In this document: positions 26,326 to 34,900 of the stretch, piece after piece
Numbering within the stretch: the first letter of the stretch is position 1
Layout: the number at the start of each line of letters is the position of its first letter
Assembly (NCBI RefSeq): GCF_000196235.1
Contig: NC_008541.1
Location: 1,054,001-1,118,000 of the forward strand
Reading direction: 5' to 3'
DNA length: 64,000 nucleotides
Source: Arthrobacter sp. FB24
GTDB taxonomy: Bacteria > Actinomycetota > Actinomycetes > Actinomycetales > Micrococcaceae
Program-made: the position numbers and the translations under genes
The notes under the pieces: model-generated
The model's input: only the letters and a program-made list of their open reading frames with translations
Told to the model about the DNA's origin: nothing
Database searches by the model: none

Positions 26326-27141
26326 ATGGTGCCCGCAGCTGCATGGTGGCGTATTGAGGGTTGGCCCACGGCAGGCGAATGGCAGGCGTTTGGTTCCGTC
26401 GGCACACTGCTGGTGGCAGCGGTGGCGGCTGGCTTTGCTTGGCGGCAGGTAAATGAAGCACGCGCACTTCGGCGGGAGCAGGCACAGCCTTATGTCGCCG
26501 CCTACCTGGATGTAAACAACGAGGTTGACTTCTCATTCATGACTTTTGTGATCAAGAACTTCGGGCAGACTGCGGCTCATGACATCCGCATCTCCATCGA
26601 CCCGCCGATGAAGAGGGCGTGGGGCAAGGTGGCCAACCCCGAACCCCTGGATGTGGCGTCGACTATTACAACGCTTGTGCCAAGGCAGGAGTGGAAAACC
26701 CTCTTTGACTGGGCACCTCACAGACTGGCCGCCAAGCTATATGACGTCTACAAGGTCAAGATCCAATACAAGGATTCACACGGTAAGGAGATGGCGGCGG
26801 CCACCTTCACCATCGATTGGAATCAGTACCGGACGATGAGGAAGATTGGCGTGAAGACGACGCACGACATTGGTAAGGCGGTTCAAGACATAGATAAAAC
26901 CCTCAAGAAGTGGACTCAGGGAGCCTCCGGGCCGTTGTCAGTCCATGTCCGCGACGGGGATGCTCGCGACAAGAGGGAGGCTGAGGAGTTTGCTCGTGGA
27001 TACCGCGAGCATCAAGAGGCGACGCAGCGGGAGTCGGAAGTGGAAACGAGTAATGAACTTACCGACTCGTGGTCATCCGCCATATCCACTGGGGTGGCTA
27101 CCGATCCGGATGACTCGGCAACAAATAACACCGGGCGTTAA
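26326..27141 (+). CDS. Single-span membrane protein of unknown function
   Basis: About 271 residues if translation begins at the ATG at 26326 (CGGGGA lies about 9 bases upstream); an ATG at 26317 is an alternative and the frame is open to 26179. One transmembrane helix (SVGTLLVAAVAAGFAW) is followed by a basic turn and a beta-sandwich-like domain (AYLDVNNEVDFSFMTFVIKN...) of about 100 residues. A charged, probably disordered C-terminal tail follows. The helix-then-basic pattern puts the C-terminal domain in the cytoplasm. It is divergent from the GTPase operon, with 180 bases between, and is followed after 150 bases by a Ser/Thr kinase gene. Confidence 0.65.
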   Translation: MVPAAAWWRIEGWPTAGEWQAFGSVGTLLVAAVAAGFAWRQVNEARALRREQAQPYVAAYLDVNNEVDFSFMTFVIKNFGQTAAHDIRISIDPPMKRAWGKVANPEPLDVASTITTLVPRQEWKTLFDWAPHRLAAKLYDVYKVKIQYKDSHGKEMAAATFTIDWNQYRTMRKIGVKTTHDIGKAVQDIDKTLKKWTQGASGPLSVHVRDGDARDKREAEEFARGYREHQEATQRESEVETSNELTDSWSSAISTGVATDPDDSATNNTGR

Positions 27142-27291
27142 GAGGGTGGGGGGGTGACCCCGCGCCGGCCGGGAGTGGGACCGCAGGCACTCCTGGGGCG
27201 TACTGCAGCGGGTAGTTAGTGGCATCAGTATGTGCTCTGCCACCAACTAAGCTGGCACGAGTATCAATTACTCACGGGGACGAGGATTTCT

Positions 27292-28770
27292 ATGCGCACG
27301 GGTTCGACAGTTGTTTTAGATAACGGGTCTTGGACATTGTCGGATGAACTGGGACATGGTGGTTTTGGGGAGGTCTACCGTGGCCATCAGGGCGCGGTAG
27401 AGGCGGCAATTAAGTTCATACCTAAAAGTAAAGGTGTTCCAAGAGAGATATTGCTGGACATCCCCAAAAACGCTCGGAATGTCATCCCCATCACGGGTAC
27501 TGGCGAAGACGCAGATAACTGGATCATTTCAATGCCGGTTGCGGACCATTCGCTTGAAAAGATGCTTAACGCCCACGGCGGCAAGCTTCCTGAGGATCTA
27601 GCCGTCATGGTCCTAACCCATATTGCCGAGGCGCTTGCCAGCCTCGACGGAAGTATCGTCCACCGGGACATCAAGCCGGGCAACATATTACTTTTCAACG
27701 CCAAGTGGTGTCTCACCGACTTTGGCATTGCCCGCTATGCTGCAGCAGCCACGGGAAGCTTGACTCACAAAGGGTACGGAACTGCAGCGTACGTTGCTCC
27801 CGAACTGTGGCTCGGTCAAAGTGCAACAAGCCAGAGCGACATCTACGCCCTAGGCATTGTGGCTTACGAGATCATCACGGGGAGTCTTCCGTTCCAAGGA
27901 ACAGAAGCCGAAATCGCGCACGGCCACTTGAACGTTATTCCGCCTTCCACTGGTGCCCCGGCTCGGCTTGACTGGGTGATCCTGGACAGTCTGAGTAAAC
28001 CGCCATCACTTAGGCCCACTGCTGAACAATTCAAGGTAAAGCTCAGCCAGAGGGCTGCCGTTTTCAATTCAAAGGCCGCTATGGCAATGGGGCAAGCTAA
28101 CCACGAGTTGAGGAGCTTGGAGGAACAGGCGGAGCAACGGTTGCGCCAGGCGGTAGCCGAAGCGGAACTACGACAGCATCACGTAGACCGCGCCGGGAAG
28201 TTGCTTTCCCGCATTGGGGAGGAAGTTCTGACTACCCTCCAAGGCTTTGCTGATCGTGTGCAGTCCCAGCCACAAAAAGATGGGGGCGGAAAGTTGACCT
28301 TCCATAAAGCCTCCTTGATGATCTCGCCCATCATTCCGAATACCAACGGCCATCTCATGGCGCAGGAAGAGGACCCCTTCGTTGTGCTGGCTACTGCCCA
28401 CATCACTCTGTGGCAGTTTTCCGGGGTTAATGGCTATCCCGGACGTTCGCATGCGCTGTGGTATGCGGACGCAAAGGAAGAGGGCAATTTCCAGTGGTAT
28501 GAGACCGCCTTCATACAAAATGGCGGGATGCAGCCCACTCAGCGCTTTCGGCCGTTTGCCGCAGAGTTCGAGTCAAGGGAAGCCACGGCCGCACTCAGGG
28601 GAGAGGGCAATTTCCTCGTTGCTTGGCCGTTTGCACCCCTTGATGCTGACGACCTCGACGAGTTTATTGAACGTTGGGGAGTTTGGTTCGCACAAGCTTC
28701 TAAGGGGGAACTGCAGGCAGAGCAAATCCACAACATAGGTGACATTCAGGATTCTTGGCGTAAGGCTTAG
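27292..28770 (+). CDS. Hanks-type serine/threonine protein kinase with coiled coil and unknown C-terminal domain
   Basis: 492 residues from the ATG at 27292, with GAGGA six bases upstream. Kinase landmarks are complete: glycine loop GHGGFGEV (21-28), K41, HRDIKPGN (124-131), DFG (143-145) and APE (169-171), so it should be active. Residues about 255-320 form a charged coiled coil, and about 330-490 form a further domain of unknown type. There is no transmembrane helix or PASTA repeat, unlike PknB, so this is a cytoplasmic accessory kinase. A strong terminator follows. Its position beside a GTPase operon suggests, but does not show, a common signalling or defence role. Confidence 0.9.
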   Translation: MRTGSTVVLDNGSWTLSDELGHGGFGEVYRGHQGAVEAAIKFIPKSKGVPREILLDIPKNARNVIPITGTGEDADNWIISMPVADHSLEKMLNAHGGKLPEDLAVMVLTHIAEALASLDGSIVHRDIKPGNILLFNAKWCLTDFGIARYAAAATGSLTHKGYGTAAYVAPELWLGQSATSQSDIYALGIVAYEIITGSLPFQGTEAEIAHGHLNVIPPSTGAPARLDWVILDSLSKPPSLRPTAEQFKVKLSQRAAVFNSKAAMAMGQANHELRSLEEQAEQRLRQAVAEAELRQHHVDRAGKLLSRIGEEVLTTLQGFADRVQSQPQKDGGGKLTFHKASLMISPIIPNTNGHLMAQEEDPFVVLATAHITLWQFSGVNGYPGRSHALWYADAKEEGNFQWYETAFIQNGGMQPTQRFRPFAAEFESREATAALRGEGNFLVAWPFAPLDADDLDEFIERWGVWFAQASKGELQAEQIHNIGDIQDSWRKA

Positions 28771-28805
28771 ACCCGAGAAGCCTACCGATAGGGTGCCATT
28801 GCCAT

Positions 28806-28840
28806 AAGGTCCCGCTGACAGTAAGAGTCAGCGGGACCTT
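28806..28840 (+). terminator. Strong terminator after the kinase gene
   Basis: A perfect 14-bp stem (28806-28819 with 28827-28840) with a 7-base loop AGTAAGA, followed by TGTTTGC. It lies 35 bases after the kinase stop. Confidence 0.85.
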
Positions 28841-29017
28841 TGTTTGCTGTGCTGTGACCGGAGCAAGCAGTAAGACCAATCGGCACGCATCCTCCTGTGT
28901 CGTGCATGAAAGCATTCCGGCCTGCCCGGAATTTATAGTCTCATCATGAGGCGACGGAGCCTTTGCCGAGTGGTCCCTAGGGTTTTTCGTAACGGCTGCC
29001 CCTTAATGCTGTGCCGA

Positions 29018-29356
29018 CTATTTCGACCGTCGCTTGTAGAGCGTCACGGCGAAAACTATGCCCAGCACGACGAACCCTACTGCTGCAATGATCATAATCG
29101 TGAGCGCGGTGGACCTGTCACCTGAGCCGCCCGTGTGCCCGGTAACGAGTGAGGAGATCACCGTGGCCGCCCCTGCCAGAACCATGAAGATAGCGCCTAT
29201 GCCAAAGCACTTAGCCGTTCCGACTTCTGTGGCAAGCTCTTCCTTGCCCATACCAACCCGGCGGTAGACAACCTCAAACGACGGGTCAATGTTTCGAACT
29301 CGTCCCTCAGCACCATCACGAAGCCTGCGAAGGGCGGCTGGTCCGGGGGCCGCCAT
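29018..29356 (-). CDS. Small two-helix membrane protein
   Basis: 112 residues. An N-terminal cytoplasmic part of about 48 residues (RRVGMGKEELATEVG) precedes two hydrophobic helices (GIGAIFMVLAGAATVISSLV and a second ending GIVFAVTL), then a basic tail YKRRSK. No known family. The first codons abut the truncated RecD-like fragment on the other strand at 29362, so the original start may have been lost. It is read as a real gene because of the clean membrane topology. Confidence 0.5.
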   Translation of the reverse strand: MAAPGPAALRRLRDGAEGRVRNIDPSFEVVYRRVGMGKEELATEVGTAKCFGIGAIFMVLAGAATVISSLVTGHTGGSGDRSTALTIMIIAAVGFVVLGIVFAVTLYKRRSK

Positions 29357-29361
29357 TACGG

Positions 29362-29748
29362 GTGCTCGTCATCGACGAGTGCAGCACCGTGAGCAACGCA
29401 GATCTCCTGAAGGTGCTTGAGGGGACTTCTTTCGATCTCCTCGTACTCGTTGGTGACGTGTACCAGATCGAATCAATTGAGTCGGAAACCGGTTCAGTAC
29501 TATTCGCTCGTATCTGCCGGAAGAATCCGTGTTTGTGCTGAAGCATCCGTACCGCACTACGGACGAGAACCTTCTCATGCTCTGGGACAGAGTGAGGAAG
29601 CTCGAAGACAGCATTGAAGAGTCGCTCGCGAAAAACGGGTATTCAAAGGGCTTGGGGAGACGCTCGTCCATCACTACGGCGATGACGCCTGAACTATGAC
29701 GGTCTCTACGGGATCAACAACATAAATCGGTTCCTACAAGCGAGCAAC
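29362..29748 (+). pseudogene. C-terminal fragment of a RecD-like superfamily 1 helicase, multiple frameshifts
   Basis: Three frames read in turn give one recognisable protein. The first holds a Walker B strand (VLVIDECSTVSNADLL) and LVGDVYQIESIES. A second frame, from about 29484, continues with FSTIRSYLPEESVFVLKHPYRTTDENLL and on to LAKNGYSKGLG. A third, from about 29695, gives LNYDGLYGINNINRFLQ. This order (IDE, GDxxQ, PYRTT, then NYDGLYGINN) is that of RecD-type or AAA_30 superfamily 1 helicases. The Walker A half is missing and the frame shifts at least twice, so it cannot function. Confidence 0.7.
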
Positions 29749-29751
29749 GTA

Positions 29752-29970
29752 AACCTGCCCACGCGCCACCGGATCACCGCTGGCGTCGGTGAGCACCAGC
29801 AGGTGCCGGCCGGAACTGGAATCGTCGGCCAGCAGGTCGATAAGCGCCGGCATGACCTGCTGCAGCCGGTGCTCCCGCCGCAGTTCCAGGACGTCGGCCA
29901 CGTCGTGCAGGTGCCGCTGGCTGTGCTGGTCCGGGCTGAGGCCCTGTGCTCCAGCGTCGGGGCCACGACG
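29752..29970 (-). pseudogene. Fragment of a GAF-domain-type transcriptional regulator
   Basis: The minus strand reads LELRREHRLQQVMPALIDLL, then SGRHLLVLTDASGDPVARG. This resembles the N-terminal start of actinobacterial GAF-domain regulators, in which a REHPL...VLP...LL segment precedes a tDAxG strand. Neither the rest of the GAF domain nor the helix-turn-helix is present. It overlaps the end of the helicase fragment on the opposite strand, consistent with a junction of debris. Confidence 0.35.
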
Positions 29971-30082
29971 TTCTGGGGGCCTATGGTTTTGGTCAAGCGG
30001 CTGAGAGTAGCCGGGGTTCGTTGAATGTTCCATCTCGGAGTGTGGCGTAGAGGGTGTCGCAGCGGCGCGGACGAACCGCACC

Positions 30083-30873
30083 TTGAAGATAGTGTTAATC
30101 ACCCTTGCAGCAGTTGCCGCAATAGCGATTGCCGCTGGCGCGGTCATCGCCGGGGTCATCGAAACGGAACGAAGCTCAGCTGCCGGGAAGACCGGTCCAA
30201 CGACGCAGCCGACCTCAGTTTTTGTCCCTCCAGGTGGTTCGCCCTACAGCCGCACCCAGGACACCCCCCGCGGTTCCAGCGCCGACGTCGACAGATGCTC
30301 CCAGCCAGCCTGTGCCTGAGCCCACAGCCTACGCGCCTGCAGTGATCCAGACCGTGGAGCCGGCGCAGGTCCCGACCGCGCCCCGTACGCCCGTTTCCCG
30401 CCCGCAGGACACCTGCCCCTCGGGAGCTGTGACCGCAGCCCTTAATTCGATCACGTTCGAATGGCCATATTCGACCTTTTACAACGAAGTGACGGTGGTC
30501 GGGAGGGGCACCCTTCACAACGGAACCCGCGGCCGTGAAGATTTCGCAGCGCGACGTTCCGGACCTGGACGGACTGGACAGCCAGGGGCAGAGTGCCACC
30601 ATCGCACAATACGGCCACTACGATTGGGCGGCGCCGCCCCCGGGTGTTCCGAGCGGGGGATACGTCGTCCTACAGCCGGGGGAGTCGGTAACCTACGCGG
30701 TCAAAGACCCGACCCTCGCCTCCATGATCGTCCCCGTCACGCACTGGTATTCCGCCACCGACCTCGGTTCAGCACAGATGTATTATGCCAGCGCGAGCAG
30801 CCTCTGCAACGTCACCGGCATGCCTGAAGGAAGCGGAAAGGCCATCCCCAACATGTTCCCCCCTCGAGGCTAG
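30083..30873 (+). pseudogene. Frameshifted membrane-anchored surface protein, homologue of the gene at 6703
   Basis: Three frames follow one another. From the TTG at 30083 there is a membrane anchor (IVLITLAAVAAIAIAAGAVI) and a Pro/Ser-rich linker. A second frame (about 30290-30530) continues the linker and starts a domain with TCPSGAVTAALNSITFEW. A third (about 30535-30873) completes the domain, ending GKAIPNMF. The domain matches the C-terminal part of the product at 6703-7242. Two frameshifts (near 30290 and 30530) break the gene unless they are sequencing errors. The product would have been an extracytoplasmic protein of unknown function. Confidence 0.6.
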
Positions 30874-30884
30874 CCGGCACCGGA

Positions 30885-31365
30885 GAAGGCCTCGCTCTCG
30901 TTGACGATCACCACGGCGCCAGCACTCCAGCAGCTCCGCGGGCAGGCGGTGACGGCGCCGCGTCCAGAACGACGACGGGCGTCTTCCACCCCTGTCCAGC
31001 GCCACGGACAGACCCAAGCCTAAGTGGCACCAGCACGGCCTCCTCCGGCCGTGCCTACCGCGCCCAGCGACAGGTGCGAGTTGAGCCCGGGCACACGACG
31101 ATCTGGTTCTCGTCCTCGCGGTCCACCACAACCAGTGCAGTTCCGTATGCTCGGACGGAACAGCTAAGTCCGAAGTGTCCATGCCAGCCCCGCCAGAACT
31201 TCCAGCATTCACTGCCCGCGTGCGTCATGCCGCCGGGCTTCTCGGCATCGCAGGGCTACCCATGGTTTCCCCCGCGTCGGATGCCGCTCGGCAGAGGCGA
31301 TCAGCTAGGTTGATGGGGCCAACCACGGTAAGGGCAATGGTTGGGACCAAGTGTGAGCACTCACG
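30885..31365 (-). pseudogene. Decayed ribokinase
   Basis: The minus strand keeps successive pieces of the ribokinase encoded at 33885-34757, in the same order but in different frames. They are ALTVVGPINLA, ASDAGETMGS, GMDTSDLAV, ENQIVVCPG-like bases, LPAELL and VIVNESE. The spacing is shortened and several frameshifts are present. It is a paralogous or duplicated copy that has been eroded and has no activity. Confidence 0.6.
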
Positions 31366-31427
31366 AGAACCGGTGTCAGTGGTGACGGATAAACTCCCAG
31401 CACTAACCAAGAAGGAGCTGGCTGCAC

Positions 31428-32621
31428 ATGGACCTAAGACTGGAAACACAAAATAACCCACTCCCCACACTATTGGATCGGGCGGACATGTCAGAAGGGC
31501 GAGAGGGGAAAATGCGCTCCCTGGGTGGGGAGTTCCGGTCGGCAGAGGGTGGGCTCGTCACCACCGCCACCGCCAGTGAGGGCCTAGCCCTGGACACGCC
31601 CATCCCCGCACCGAAGGGCTGGACCACCGTGGGGAAGCTTGGGGCCGGGGACAAGATCTACGGCACCACTGGGGAACCTGTAACCGTTGTCGAGGCTTTC
31701 CCCGTACAGACCAACCGGGACTGCTATCGTGTTACGTTCCGGGACGGAACCTCGCTCGTGGCCTCAGACGGAAACCTGTGGCAGGCTCGGCCCACGGGCT
31801 GGCCGGCATCGCACAACCGCGTCTGGACAACGCGCCAGATGTATGACCACAGCGCGAAGCGGTGGAGCATACTAACCCCCGGGCCACAGCAGGGGCCTAC
31901 CCGCGATCTTCCGGTTGAACCTTACCTTCTCGGTTACTGGCTGGGCGACGGCAGTACGGGAGCCTGCAACATCACGGTCGGCGATGAAGACCTGGAAGTT
32001 TTCACTGCCAACATGGATGCCATCGGGGTAGAAGTCCACCCAGTCGGAGCAAAAAAGGGCAATTGCACCCGCATGTCTTTTTCGTCCAAGGTTGGCTTTG
32101 GTGCTGACATGGGCGGAACCGACGCACGGGCGCTTCGCAAGCTCGCCTGCTTTCGCAACAAGCACATCCCCGAAGAGTACCTGGAGGGGTCGATCTCGCA
32201 GCGGACGGCCCTGCTGCAGGGCCTGCTCGACTCGGACGGCTGGGCGAGCGGGCGCGGGGTTGGCTTTTGCGGGCGCGAACGACTGGTCAACGATGTCATC
32301 AGACTTCTGCGGTCACTGGGAGAAAAGCCCATGAGGACCTTCGCCGCCCATGCTCAGTCCCGGGACGGTGGAACTTGGAGGATTCACTTTATTCCTCGGA
32401 ACATCACCGAATGTTTTCGCCTTCCGCGCAAACAGGATCGGGTCAATCCGGCCAAACGAACGACCACGGCAATTGAATCCATCGAACCGGTCGGGTCCGT
32501 GCTGGTCCGAGGCATCCGAGTGGATACCAAGGACTCGCTCTTCCAGGCGGGCGCGGGATGCCAGCTCACTCACAACACACGCCAATTGCCCCCATTGCCA
32601 GCGCAGCACGGGCTTTTTTAG
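31428..32621 (+). CDS. Orphan intein with LAGLIDADG-type homing endonuclease
   Basis: 397 residues. Intein N-terminal block A is LALDTPIPAPKGWTTVGKL (53-71), block B CYRVTFRDGTSLVASDG, and the two endonuclease motifs are LLGYWLGDGSTG (block C) and LLQGLLDSDGWA (block E). The C-terminal splicing block ends QLTHN with N383, followed by T384. Residue 1 of the intein should be Cys or Ser, but here it is G52. The flanking exteins are only 51 and 14 residues and match no host protein I know. The gene therefore looks like an intein cut from its host; endonuclease activity may persist, while N-terminal splicing is probably lost. Confidence 0.8.
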   Translation: MDLRLETQNNPLPTLLDRADMSEGREGKMRSLGGEFRSAEGGLVTTATASEGLALDTPIPAPKGWTTVGKLGAGDKIYGTTGEPVTVVEAFPVQTNRDCYRVTFRDGTSLVASDGNLWQARPTGWPASHNRVWTTRQMYDHSAKRWSILTPGPQQGPTRDLPVEPYLLGYWLGDGSTGACNITVGDEDLEVFTANMDAIGVEVHPVGAKKGNCTRMSFSSKVGFGADMGGTDARALRKLACFRNKHIPEEYLEGSISQRTALLQGLLDSDGWASGRGVGFCGRERLVNDVIRLLRSLGEKPMRTFAAHAQSRDGGTWRIHFIPRNITECFRLPRKQDRVNPAKRTTTAIESIEPVGSVLVRGIRVDTKDSLFQAGAGCQLTHNTRQLPPLPAQHGLF

Positions 32622-32702
32622 ATTATGTTCAAGAACGCAATATGAGGCATCCAAAGCGAAGAGTCTTAGGGACCTTCCTCCAAATTCGGGGTCTTTCCTC
32701 AG

Positions 32703-33330
32703 TGGACAAGGGCCGCCACCTCAACCTCGACCCCCGCATCCCGGAACTTCTGCACCTGCCCGGGGTCCGCGCCGTCGTCGGCTACTAAAGTCCAGGGCGC
32801 CGCTAGCCGGGCCCAGGCATGGACGGCCGCAGACCGAGCTTCGATGAGTCCTGCACGTACACCTCCCTGCCGCGCCAGTCCGCGTGCTCCTTGAGCCGGG
32901 TCTGCGTGTGGGCGGCCTCGCAGATCTCGGCGGCGGCGGTGACGGCGTCGGCGCTCAGGAACACGCGGTCAAAGCTCATACGCTCCGGGGCCGCCTCGGC
33001 CAGCGGGCCCACGAACCTTGGCTCAGGCTCCCCAGCCGGCCGACCAGGCAGTCCACCTCGATGCCCTCCGAATCGGCCAGCTCTTACTTGGCGTTGACGC
33101 CCGGCGTCGTCACGAACAGCTTCTCAGGGCCCCGCAGCTCGTGGGCCAGGGCACCCACGGTGCAGCCGGCATCAAGCAGGATGTTCTCCCCGGGCCGGAT
33201 CACGGACGCCGCCAAGCGGGCGATGGCGTGCTCCTGCTCGAACGCCTCGCTGGTGCGCCGCCGCAGCAACACTTCAGTGTGCGCGCTCAGGACCATTGCA
33301 GCGCCGTAGGTCCGGGCCGGCCGGTCGGGA
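32703..33330 (-). pseudogene. Decayed DeoR-family regulator (copy 2)
   Basis: The minus strand follows the sensor domain of the intact DeoR regulator at 55540-56313: [38 protein letters not shown] and GLRP all occur in order. It has an in-frame stop after VTTPGVNAK, further frameshifts and no helix-turn-helix. The gene is dead. Three other copies of this sequence exist in the window. Confidence 0.75.
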
Positions 33331-33393
33331 CGGCGAAGTGGCAGTTCGATGGGTCAGGAGATCGTAACGATAGCTCAACCGAGAGCGTCGACC

Positions 33394-33888
33394 TTACAGC
33401 TCCTGCCGGAACACCCAGAGAAGTACATCCTCGCCCGGCACATACCAGTCCCGGGCGGGAGCGCGCTTGAAGCCGAGGGATTCGTAAAGGCCGTGGGCCC
33501 GTTCCATGAACGTCGCACTCGTAATGCTGATTGCACTGATGCCCGGCAGGGACTGGGCATGTTCCATGACCTGGCGAACAACGGTCCGCCCAATCCCGCC
33601 GCCCTGAACCGCCGGATCGACCGCCAGCATCCGGAACTCGAGCTCATTTTCCACCGCGATCTCGCTGTACGGCTGGCCAGCGAAGGTCAGCGTCACGGCC
33701 GCGACCACAGCGCCTGAGGCTTCGGCCACCCACACCTCGGCATGCTCCGCCCGGTGTTCCACGTTCACCAGCACGCTCATGTACGGATGGTCGGCCGTGA
33801 AATGCCCGGCATGGAGATACGCCTCCGGCGTGATTCTCCGGACCTCTGAATAATCGGCGGACGTTGCCTGCCTAAAAACCAGGTTCAC
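33394..33888 (-). CDS. GNAT-family N-acetyltransferase
   Basis: 164 residues. The FRMLAVDPAVQGGGIGR motif is the classical V/I-x-P-x-Q-x-x-G-x-G acetyl-CoA loop, and TFMERAHGLYESLGFKRAP is the typical C-terminal GNAT helix-strand. Substrate unknown. Its ATG overlaps the ribokinase stop by 4 bases, so the two are co-translated; co-occurrence with ribokinase could mean a role in the same catabolic locus or simple convenience. Confidence 0.88.
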   Translation of the reverse strand: MNLVFRQATSADYSEVRRITPEAYLHAGHFTADHPYMSVLVNVEHRAEHAEVWVAEASGAVVAAVTLTFAGQPYSEIAVENELEFRMLAVDPAVQGGGIGRTVVRQVMEHAQSLPGISAISITSATFMERAHGLYESLGFKRAPARDWYVPGEDVLLWVFRQEL

Positions 33889-34757
33889 CGCGCAGCAACC
33901 CCGGCTTCAGCCACCCGGGCAACGTACTCGCCCAGCGGCGCCAGCGCCGGCTGCGAAGAGGGATCGCCCACAGCATCCGCCCCCACGGCATTGGCCACGG
34001 CCAGCGCCGTGGAGTAGTTGAGCCCCGCCTCGAGAGCCAGCACCAAAGCCGCGCAGAAGGCGTCACCCGCACCAATCGTGTTCGCCACCGTCACCACGGA
34101 GGCAGGCGCCTCGGCCACCCGCAGACCGCGCTCGAACATCGCCGCCCCGTCCTTTCCGTACGTCACCGCCACGAGTTTCGCGGAAGCAAGCGCCGGAATC
34201 AGCTGGTACTCGGTCTCGTTGACGATCACCAGGTCGCACCGGTCCAGCAGCTCCGCCGGCAGGTCCATCGCCGGCGCGGCGTTCAGGACGAAGAAACCGG
34301 CGGAACGCCGGGCGGCTTCCAATACCACGGGCAGGCCCACTTCGAGCTGGCACAGCACCGTCTCGTCCGGCCCGAACTCCACACCCTCCAGCGAAAACGC
34401 AGCGTTCGCCCCCGGGCAGACCACAATCTGGTTCTCGCCGTCGCGGTCCACCACGATCAGCGCGGTGCCCGTCGCGTCGCCGTCGAGCACCGCCACATCA
34501 GTGGTGTCCACTCCCGCGCCGGAAAGGGACTCCAGCATCAGGCGGCCGGAGGCGTCATCGCCCACGGCCCCGATCATCCTCGAGCTGACGCCCAGACGGG
34601 CAGCGGCCACCGCCTGGTTGGCTCCCTTGCCGCCCGGCTGATGGGTCAGAGCGCCGCCGCCGACGGTCTCACCTGGGGAGGGAATCCTGTCCGTGGTCGC
34701 GATGATGTCGAGGTTGATGCTGCCGACGACGGTGACGGCAGGAAGTCGAGTGCTCAT
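33885..34757 (-). CDS. rbsK: Ribokinase (PfkB family)
   Basis: 290 residues, normal for ribokinase. The N-terminal strand TVVGSINLDI, the GG-rich substrate loop QPGGKGANQAVAAARLG, and the C-terminal PfkB signature TIGAGDAFCAALVLALEAG with catalytic D in GAGD are all present. It phosphorylates D-ribose to ribose 5-phosphate using ATP. It is divergent from an MFS transporter and a nucleoside hydrolase, so it probably handles ribose freed from nucleosides. The ATG at 34757 has a weak GGA nearby. The shared intergenic region holds a palindrome (34840-34852). A decayed copy lies at 30885-31365. Confidence 0.93.
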   Translation of the reverse strand: MSTRLPAVTVVGSINLDIIATTDRIPSPGETVGGGALTHQPGGKGANQAVAAARLGVSSRMIGAVGDDASGRLMLESLSGAGVDTTDVAVLDGDATGTALIVVDRDGENQIVVCPGANAAFSLEGVEFGPDETVLCQLEVGLPVVLEAARRSAGFFVLNAAPAMDLPAELLDRCDLVIVNETEYQLIPALASAKLVAVTYGKDGAAMFERGLRVAEAPASVVTVANTIGAGDAFCAALVLALEAGLNYSTALAVANAVGADAVGDPSSQPALAPLGEYVARVAEAGVAAR

Positions 34758-34839
34758 GGAATGTCCTTATCGGGTGAAGCCAAAGGCGGCTGGATAAGGA
34801 AATAGTGTACGCCACGGTTGTACTTGTGCGTCATACATG

Positions 34840-34852
34840 GTTGTATAACAAC
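34840..34852. promoter_or_regulatory. Candidate operator between ribokinase and MFS genes
   Basis: GTTGT-ATA-ACAAC is a perfect 5-bp inverted repeat. GGTTGTA occurs here (34839) and 22 bases earlier (34817), about two helical turns. The position in the divergent promoter region fits control of both units, possibly by the GntR regulator encoded at 38452. The regulator assignment is inferred. Confidence 0.45.
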
Positions 34853-34900
34853 TCGCATCCCAAGGGCAGGAACCGCCCCTGCAGAACAAAGGAGTTTGAT

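Noticed and set aside
34818..34849. TTGTAC and TATAAC considered as -35/-10 hexamers for the MFS gene
   Set aside because: The spacing is 20 bases, too long for a normal housekeeping promoter. The same bases are better explained as an operator palindrome.
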